Positions 58,901 through 64,000 of a DNA stretch of 64,000 nt are shown piece after piece (within the stretch, counting starts at the first letter, position 1; each line of letters begins with the position of its first letter). Under the pieces are notes generated by a model. The model did not search any database. It was given only the letters and a program-made list of their open reading frames with translations, and was not told the origin of the DNA. The position numbers and the translations under genes are program-made. The stretch is taken from the NCBI GenBank assembly GCA_019112625.1, contig DXIW01000028.1:1-64000 (forward strand), written 5' to 3'. Origin of the DNA: Candidatus Acutalibacter stercorigallinarum. Lineage in GTDB: Bacteria; Bacillota; Clostridia; Oscillospirales; Acutalibacteraceae.

Positions 58901-59344
58901 ATCGACGCCGAGGATAACAACTTGGTGACCTTTACCAACCACAAGCCCGGCGGCGGAGGCCCCGGGCCTGGGCCCACCCCCACCCCCACACCGGAGCCGG
59001 AGGAGACGCCTACGCCTGAACCGGGCGAGACGCCTACCCCCGCCCCGGAGGGGTCGCCCAGCCCCGAGCCCAGCGGCACACCGGGACCGGATGGGACGCC
59101 TACCCCGGCGCCCAGCGGCTCCCCCAGCCCCAGCGGGTCGCCGACCCCGGGGCCGGGCGGGTCGCCTACACCGGCCCCCACCCCGACGCCCCCTGGGGGC
59201 GACACGCCAGACGACACCCCCCAAACCGGGGACCCCACCCACACCTTGTGGTGGGCCCTGGCAGGGGCGGGCGCGCTGGCCGGACTGGGCGCCCTGTGGG
59301 CCACCCGGCCCAAGGGCCATAAGGCCCGCCATCGGAAGAAGTAA
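49979..59344 (+). CDS. Giant Cna-B-repeat cell-wall-anchored adhesin/pilin-like protein (~3121 aa)
   Basis: N-terminal signal/TM; many repeats of the type KVW.D...RP..V.L.LYR......Y.V.E; Pro/Thr/Ser-rich stalk; DTPQTGD + hydrophobic helix + RPKGHKARHRKK tail; AAAAGGAG RBS. Confidence 0.93.
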   Translation: MANYTNRGSHYKAASREEKRRPWRKKGLAVLACLLAVAFAAGVAALAVPGLFRSGDEATLTKTIYWWDNDNEDGKRPGVDKYEKPVLVLGDEANDVQYKSDDPDALALLKSLNYPDGWPDVVVAPDQGNTWKVTTNPKSLNKIVYEVDEDGNLVATDKKVTWSLSQGFPPEVEGYTAIYAELAGELGDLFGSFSTVGEDDWHYVKSTDYTFTIDLRSGSLENLSGITDAILQQFELEASFTAGGEQKTPHVSLAELEGEPGYATVQFQVKDDGDEEWENIDLDNPDAMKAVHDELRLSLTMPKYTIEGQPITYKVAEANTEEKPADGKLDYQIPGFEGTDDAEDYFAIKYDNTNATNHGSATDGAYSGGSVILTLTGTTDYKATKVWQDKDGKKEDRPADVTLELWRYVAGQPLESAAAVRDSAGNIYTCPISAQSDSGVGVPVMFYDADAETDAEGNKIPAAFPKYDPEGNRYIYVVKEYGLDGNYTQVFGEVDPSTGDVSGDFIKDLDGDGVVYDNVGGRQSGNTYLYNGGTLNNVLNGTTTATATKVWNASAFQAEFGGVTVELTLQSRPSKEGQGAEEGWTNTNETYSLTGFQAENLAGLSYSGAFPQYDNLGRKLEYRWVETNVTQVLTDENGAETEFTTGFTRDETTGTATFTLKQKDFSGNTREVKYTSETEVGEDGNPKITNSVANQVHYEVDKWWALKEDEEVPEDAESNPNYWQDESGQWYTKDISADGNSTIQDSNAEKATFYLYRVESGQQVPMDEPGGYYLAFTMTKDEVTFFDDPGSVTDEEFANIKITETGEGNPWHVNITGLPEFDEGGRQYDYVLVEADASPRYETERESDGYYTEVYNPRGPGEVLQILVQKNWIDDSDTVHREPVVIQAYKKSTGEKIEDASVTLENGLWYDWITIQLGSSGQGEGNNPNEPETNPDTNGNGGEENIQPGGEPTQPDDSTIVTGGETEGGETETDGNTDVTTQPGEENDETEEITNTDSDNTPEESEVSESLLANEGKALAAPKTGDGEGEIQDPLNENEGSTGNGGTPSGGTEDAKPDGVQSIKDIYLLEVSIGEVSVKNTLKDGDLSDGIGEDEEPWYDQVTGDVTSQYHRYQVTYSDFTPIDGTKPDLEPGKSGKYSATVTNRRLGNIDITVHKVWNSGEIGSKEEQALQLALHQAKMPGSDPEEPGGLSLALKLTFHESMGTEHGYTIGDDYVMLGKGAEETPIYNVERKVKDETGEAVPSDEGFTGEEPGSSVIKIYLPDEAIGDDGEKAGKEQTYYFNNLPKFDTTGTIVRYTVEEGLVSEDGTFISFDEYIAKAEPGDALAKELKKWVHTMKEVYYVAASDPGAAIPTTSTKDVDFQTFEATNSLTGTKDVQWYKEWNDAYRNEAGERPDIFLDVFRLVHTDDDNTRLELVVKDYQWTPTEDKDPVNYWTATMEGVPLYDSLGYEITYFAVERAVNDTERFDYGPVRYYNTKGDLMGDRLEVDSEYLEETAEGVLYACSLKDGDDYVEVVGLDEPLGERYAARKVNYALGEGGTFENYLRANPNLAGSKLWQGVESGYPTDQLPQVTFALYQTTLGKETEPENPDAETDPENPGEEVATLQVNWGGDFGMLNGSLTTDFWFFMKGDWQVDWKDDRYVYTSDESSGTYYVNSDWEVVNENGDDIELPDDVRLPQYDEEGNRYAYTMVERSVTMMGPNGKDKITIKLDPTTGEPSEDNEEEAVAFYKSIFKNAKMTDGATFQATNVYNDEQEGQLAVEKWLNVGETTPVSYPAIQVELYRAVTSQKDNEDAWRLVDSHIWKSNEVQEKFTGDTPDAWGYLEYTFENLPIYAPNGEKYVYKVVEVKEDFLDGYDTWAVEGPVAEGDLDGKMEDDNRKEVVSDLEATEVLEGSETTPDLDTATFINKRDADSVKLQGTKVWEDWGDEMELRPSDAENVITLTVSRRADAQPGENNAIESQPLTAGTDYTVSWNIPEDNNGEPWTYTITGANGEELEQYAPNGMPWIYQVTETISDPYDYYNASTNTVTFGTEPVNGFLTISGTTPITNSLKTSAAFQKKWVDEDNKEISTDYFGDVTVEFKLQVAFAPDTGAEADWQDAETFFTNDTARDGQVSVPSSVLNMGTYQFEGSTNEANGWQHTFSNLPRAVKVGGETTKLTYRVVETKVTYTLPGEENATEVEVEINGDKYTVTDSKGIFTEATLTEPTAGGATWTTTNTMRTVDLTITKKWVDQNNKYHTRPEGENGEWVVDFLIQYQDAEDVETGTYHNVTTKDDEPLIVSISGTAENEGTTTVKDLPYVEGRQYYAFELEPGYTTDNVDEYICDENGGTFHIGYTVDYGDENPVQVEEPTDGQTDFITTATNTLDTTSVSVKKNWEPEKLPGGDQYPSVTMKVQYKSGPNEDDWEDLEGCTVTLNGSETLAWEHTFEDLPKYYPEAAGYAEKRETQYRVVELDGDGYVQVEEKYDGENKTFTFTNKPVVDFTVTKQWNSVPEAAYNWQVTVGLYRTTEEVTDYTSLAYDVEHMVTNENGQLLTVELYGPDNLTATFEDLDKYYMDETTGDCLEYTYYVKELTVGGDKIEGASFTKEVDGKDVAFTVDYTYAENAATVVNRVEGSLQVKKVWHDKGGESARPETITVGLYRFDKASQDYEAVKDPSNLEKNYTLTLDEENDWQGTFENLPEYYSDGNGNRGEKIQYAVYELENGTRIEQGGTLTATDDGSYTVYYDGFTIHNVREVDLTIEKTVTGDAADPERKFAFEVGFTYDETMPEAIHTGPYTYTVYQKGDGDEATQVKQDTIPSREGTITLTGGQYAVIEGLPAGTAYTVTEQEANQDGYVTTATNASGTVTVDGENKVSFTNCRAPGDLIIRKEVTGSGGDRSKEWTFHLKADLPDGRTLCGEVACERNGKSETLFFDEIDGYATFILKSGESLTIKDLPNGTVFTVTEAGANQGGYTTTVDGTGALLPDKDGRTGTIDAEDNNLVTFTNHKPGGGGPGPGPTPTPTPEPEETPTPEPGETPTPAPEGSPSPEPSGTPGPDGTPTPAPSGSPSPSGSPTPGPGGSPTPAPTPTPPGGDTPDDTPQTGDPTHTLWWALAGAGALAGLGALWATRPKGHKARHRKK

Positions 59345-59351
59345 GACCAGG

Positions 59352-59380
59352 AAAGCGCCGGGCTCCGGCGCTTTTCCCTT
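59352..59380 (+). terminator. Terminator-like hairpin after the adhesin gene
   Basis: AAAGCGCCGGgctCCGGCGCTTTTCCCTT. Confidence 0.75.
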
Positions 59381-59404
59381 ATGCAGGGAAGAGAGGAGGA
59401 CCGT

Positions 59405-60187
59405 ATGAAAAGGAACGTCCTGCGGCGGATTTTGGGCGCGGCGCTGGCCCTGGTGGTCCTGGTTTCGGGGGCCGTGGTGGCCAGGGATTTGCTCCGCGCC
59501 CGCCGGGAGCGGGCAGCCTACGCTTCCTTGGCCAGCCAGGTGCGGCAGCTGGCGGAGCAGGAGTCGCCTGCTTCCTCTGACGGGCCCTCTTCCCAGCGGG
59601 AAGAGGCCCCCAGCCGGTTGGGGGCCTACCAGGCCCTGGCGGAGGAAAACCCCGACCTGATCGGGTGGGTGTCCATCCCGGGCACTGGGGTGGACTACCC
59701 CGTCTTGTACACCCCCCAGGACCCGGAGTACTACCTGCGCCGGGACTTTTACGGGGAGTACGCGGTCAGCGGCAGCATCTTCGCCGGGGAAGGCTGGACC
59801 CCCGGCGGGGCCCACACCATCCTGTACGGCCACAACATGGACGACGGGTCCATGTTCGCCGCCCTGCTGGACTACCAGGAGGAGGACTTCGCCCGGGAGC
59901 ACGGCACGGTGCGGTTCGACACCTTGGAGGAGGAGGGGGAGTACCAGGTGGTGGCCGCCTTTTACAGCCAGGCCTATGGTTCCCAGGAGGAGGGGGCCTT
60001 CCGCTATTACCAGTACACGGACCTCTCCGACCCCCAGGTCTTTTCGGAGTACGTCCGGCAGGCGAAGGCTGCTTCCCTGTACGACACGGGCGTCACCCCC
60101 CAGCCCGGCGACCAGCTGCTGACCCTCTCCACCTGCAGCTACCACACCGGCGACGGGCGGTTCGTGGTGGTGTGCTGCCGGACGTAG
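59405..60187 (+). CDS. Class B-like sortase
   Basis: HTILYGHNMDDGSMF, LTLSTCSYHTGDGRFVVVCCR (catalytic His, Cys, Arg). Confidence 0.93.
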   Translation: MKRNVLRRILGAALALVVLVSGAVVARDLLRARRERAAYASLASQVRQLAEQESPASSDGPSSQREEAPSRLGAYQALAEENPDLIGWVSIPGTGVDYPVLYTPQDPEYYLRRDFYGEYAVSGSIFAGEGWTPGGAHTILYGHNMDDGSMFAALLDYQEEDFAREHGTVRFDTLEEEGEYQVVAAFYSQAYGSQEEGAFRYYQYTDLSDPQVFSEYVRQAKAASLYDTGVTPQPGDQLLTLSTCSYHTGDGRFVVVCCRT

Positions 60188-60213
60188 CGGCTCCGGGAAA
60201 TTTCGGCTTTGTC

Positions 60214-60242
60214 TTTACAAATGGGCGGCAGAATGCTATAAT
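60214..60242 (+). promoter_or_regulatory. SigmaA-type promoter upstream of the GH2 gene
   Basis: TTTACA-17 nt-TATAAT. Confidence 0.65.
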
Positions 60243-60302
60243 TCTGGCGAAAATGGCGAAACACACGGCGGCCATTTCGCGGCGAGAAAAGGAGGAGTCA
60301 CT

Positions 60303-62708
60303 TTGAAACAGCAACGCATCCTGCAGGACTGGACCTTCTATCCCGGCCTGCCCGACCGGTTCCACGCCCCGGAAAAGCGGCGGCTGGACCTGCCCCACGA
60401 CCTGCAGCTGGAGGTGCCCCAGACCCCGGAAGCCACCGCGGCCTCCGGGTTTTACCCGGGCTGCGCGGGGGTCTACGAGAAGCTGCTGGACATCCCCGCC
60501 CAGTGGGCGGGCCAGCGGGTGCTGGCGGTGTTCGACGGCGTTTACATGCAGGCGGCAGTGTCCCTCAACGGCAGCCAGCTGGCCCTGCACCCCTACGGCT
60601 ACAGCCCCTTTGTGGTGGACCTGACCCGCCGGGTGCGCTTCGGGGAGCGAAACCGCCTGGAGGTGGTGGCCGACGCCACCGCGGCGCCCAACTGCCGCTG
60701 GTATCCCGGCGCCGGCATCTACCGGGAGGTAAAGCTGGTCCACGGGCCCCTGGTCCGTATCGCCTACCAGGGGCTCAGCCTCACCACAGAGTCCATCGAC
60801 GGGGACACCGCCACCCTCACCGCCGCGGTGCAGGTGGAGAACGACACCATCACCCCCTTCCAGGGCCATGTGGAGGTGACCCTCACCGGCCCGGATGGCG
60901 ATGTGACCAGCGCCCGCACCTCGGTGTGGGCCGAGCCCGGGGAGAGCGCCCTGGCCCGCCTGCGCTTCGTGGTGCGGCAGCCCCGGCTGTGGACCGCGGA
61001 GACGCCGGACTTGTACGATGCCAGCGCCCTGCTCACCGACTTTGCCACCGGCGAGGCCCTGGACAGCGACCAGGCCCGGGTGGGCATCCGCACCGTCCAG
61101 GTGGACCCGATCCACGGGCTGCGCATCAACGGCAGGACCGTGAAGCTCAAGGGCGGGTGCGTCCACCACACCACCGGCCCCCTGGGCGCCGCCGACTTCG
61201 ACAGCCAGACTCGCCGGGTGCTCCAGGCCCACAAGGACGCGGGCTACAACGCTCTGCGCACGGCCCACAACCCGCCCTCCGCCCGGTTTTTGGACCTGTG
61301 CGACGAGTACGGGCTCTATGTCATCGACGAGGCCTTCGACGGCTGGCACGTGCAAAAGACGCCCCAGGGCTATCACCAGGCCTTTGACGACTGGTGGGAG
61401 CGGGATGTGGAGGCCTTTATCCGCCGGGACCGGAACCACCCCAGCGTGATCTTCTGGTCCATCGGCAACGAGGTGTTCGAGCGGGCGGGCACCGGCGGCG
61501 GGTACCGGCTGTCCCAGCAGCTGGCGGAGAAGGTGCGCTCTTTGGACAGCACCCGCCCGGTGATGATGGCCCTGTGCTCCCTGTGGAACGGCCTGGACGA
61601 TCAGGACGCGGCGGAGGCGGCAAAGCGTATGGGCACTGCCGCCGCCGGGCAGAACGCGGACTTCTCCTACCTCAACGAGATCTGGGCCAGCCGCACCGAG
61701 AGCATGGCCTCCCCCCTGGACGTGGTGGGCTACAACTACATGGAGGAGCGCTATGTCCCCGACCACCAGCTGTTCCCCCAGCGGGTCATCTGCGGCACAG
61801 AGTCCTTCCCCATGGAGATCGACCGGGTGTGGGCCCTGGTGGAGCAGTGCCCCTATGTCATCGGGGACTTCACCTGGACCTCGGCGGAGTACATCGGCGA
61901 GGCGGGTATCGGCGCGGTGGAGTACGCGGACCCGGACAGCGGCGCGGAGATGACGGACCACGGCGCCGGCCGGCCCTACCCCTGGAAGCTGGCCTATGAC
62001 GGGGACTGGGATTTCCTCAACCAGCCCCGGCCCCAGCTGGCCTACCGGAAGATCGTCTGGGGCGGCAGCGACACCTACATCGCCGTGCGGACCCCGCAGA
62101 ATTATGGGAAAAAGGAGCTGCTCAGCCGCTGGGCCTGGCCCGAGGTGTGGAACAGCTGGACCTGGCCCGGGGACGAGGGCAGGCTTGTGGCCATCGACGT
62201 GTACACCCCCGGCGATACCGTGGAGCTGTTCCAGGACGGCAAGTCCCTGGGCAGGGAAAAGGCGGAGCGCTTTACCGCCCGCTTTACCACTGTTTACCAG
62301 CCCGGCCGGCTGGAGGCCGTGAGCTACCTGGCCGGGGTGGAGATCTCCCGGGACGTGGTGGAGACTGCCGGGGAACCCGCCGCCCTGCGGCTGCGGCCGG
62401 AGACTGCTGCCGCTGCCGCCGGCGGGGAGGAGCTGCTCTTCGTGCTGGTGGAGTTTGTGGACAGCCAGGGCCGCCGGGTGCCCGGGGTGTGCCGCTCCCT
62501 CACCGCCGGGGTGGAGGGGGCCGCCAGCCTGCAGTGCTTCGCTTCCGCTAATCCCATTACCGACGAGGACACCCACAGCGGGACCATCCGCAGCTTCGAC
62601 GGCCGGGCCATGGCTGTCCTGCGCACCGGCCGGGAGCCGGGCAAGGCCACCCTCACCGTCTCCTGTGAAGGGCTGCCCCCTGTGAGCCAGACGCTGGACA
62701 TTCTTTGA
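60303..62708 (+). CDS. Glycoside hydrolase family 2 (beta-galactosidase-like)
   Basis: LKGGCVHHTTGPLGA, NALRTAHNPPS, IDEAFDGW, NHPSVIFWSIGNEVFE. Confidence 0.95.
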   Translation: MKQQRILQDWTFYPGLPDRFHAPEKRRLDLPHDLQLEVPQTPEATAASGFYPGCAGVYEKLLDIPAQWAGQRVLAVFDGVYMQAAVSLNGSQLALHPYGYSPFVVDLTRRVRFGERNRLEVVADATAAPNCRWYPGAGIYREVKLVHGPLVRIAYQGLSLTTESIDGDTATLTAAVQVENDTITPFQGHVEVTLTGPDGDVTSARTSVWAEPGESALARLRFVVRQPRLWTAETPDLYDASALLTDFATGEALDSDQARVGIRTVQVDPIHGLRINGRTVKLKGGCVHHTTGPLGAADFDSQTRRVLQAHKDAGYNALRTAHNPPSARFLDLCDEYGLYVIDEAFDGWHVQKTPQGYHQAFDDWWERDVEAFIRRDRNHPSVIFWSIGNEVFERAGTGGGYRLSQQLAEKVRSLDSTRPVMMALCSLWNGLDDQDAAEAAKRMGTAAAGQNADFSYLNEIWASRTESMASPLDVVGYNYMEERYVPDHQLFPQRVICGTESFPMEIDRVWALVEQCPYVIGDFTWTSAEYIGEAGIGAVEYADPDSGAEMTDHGAGRPYPWKLAYDGDWDFLNQPRPQLAYRKIVWGGSDTYIAVRTPQNYGKKELLSRWAWPEVWNSWTWPGDEGRLVAIDVYTPGDTVELFQDGKSLGREKAERFTARFTTVYQPGRLEAVSYLAGVEISRDVVETAGEPAALRLRPETAAAAAGGEELLFVLVEFVDSQGRRVPGVCRSLTAGVEGAASLQCFASANPITDEDTHSGTIRSFDGRAMAVLRTGREPGKATLTVSCEGLPPVSQTLDIL

Positions 62709-62742
62709 TACGATGGCCCGGTTTGATCCATAGACAGCAGGC

Positions 62743-62775
62743 GAGGGCCGCTCCCCTACGGGAGCGGCCCTCTGG
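62743..62775. terminator. Terminator-like hairpin between convergent genes
   Basis: AGGGCCGCTCCC-CTAC-GGGAGCGGCCCT. Confidence 0.65.
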
Positions 62776-62804
62776 TATGGGAAAATGTTTGCCTTGTACG
62801 CTGA

Positions 62805-64000
<1,196 letters not shown>

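Overview
GC-rich Firmicutes (Clostridia/Oscillospiraceae-like) chromosomal window. Contents from left to right: the end of a two-component system; an eroded integrase next to an XRE regulator; DUF2200 and calcineurin-like phosphoesterase genes. Then a complete type I-E CRISPR-Cas locus on the minus strand (cas3-cse1-cse2-cas7-cas5-cas6e-cas1-cas2/DnaQ, 16-repeat array). Then the Rnf operon (rnfCDGEAB), a MATE transporter, typA, a DEDDh-exonuclease/PgeF fusion, a radical SAM gene, a DUF4091 protein, rsmA, dCMP deaminase, galT, comF, tcdA, the folate cluster folE-folP-folB-folK and a GDSL hydrolase. Next is an inverted duplication at 43.0-43.9 kb and 46.8-47.7 kb; each copy has a small type I-C-like mini-array, an XRE regulator with a palindromic operator, and a small ORF. 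It flanks a third XRE gene, tRNA-Ala and a second MATE gene. Finally: a tyrosine recombinase, a 19-bp inverted-repeat pair around a 212-bp segment (candidate phase-variable switch), a ~3120-aa Cna-B-rich cell-wall protein, a class B-like sortase, a GH2 glycosidase and a truncated type III glutamine synthetase. The strongest leads are the recombinase/inverton/adhesin/sortase module, the I-C-like mini-arrays with covarying stems next to paired XRE genes, the cas1-cas2 junction with no canonical cas2 start, and the exonuclease-PgeF fusion. All calls come from reading the sequence; no database search was run.
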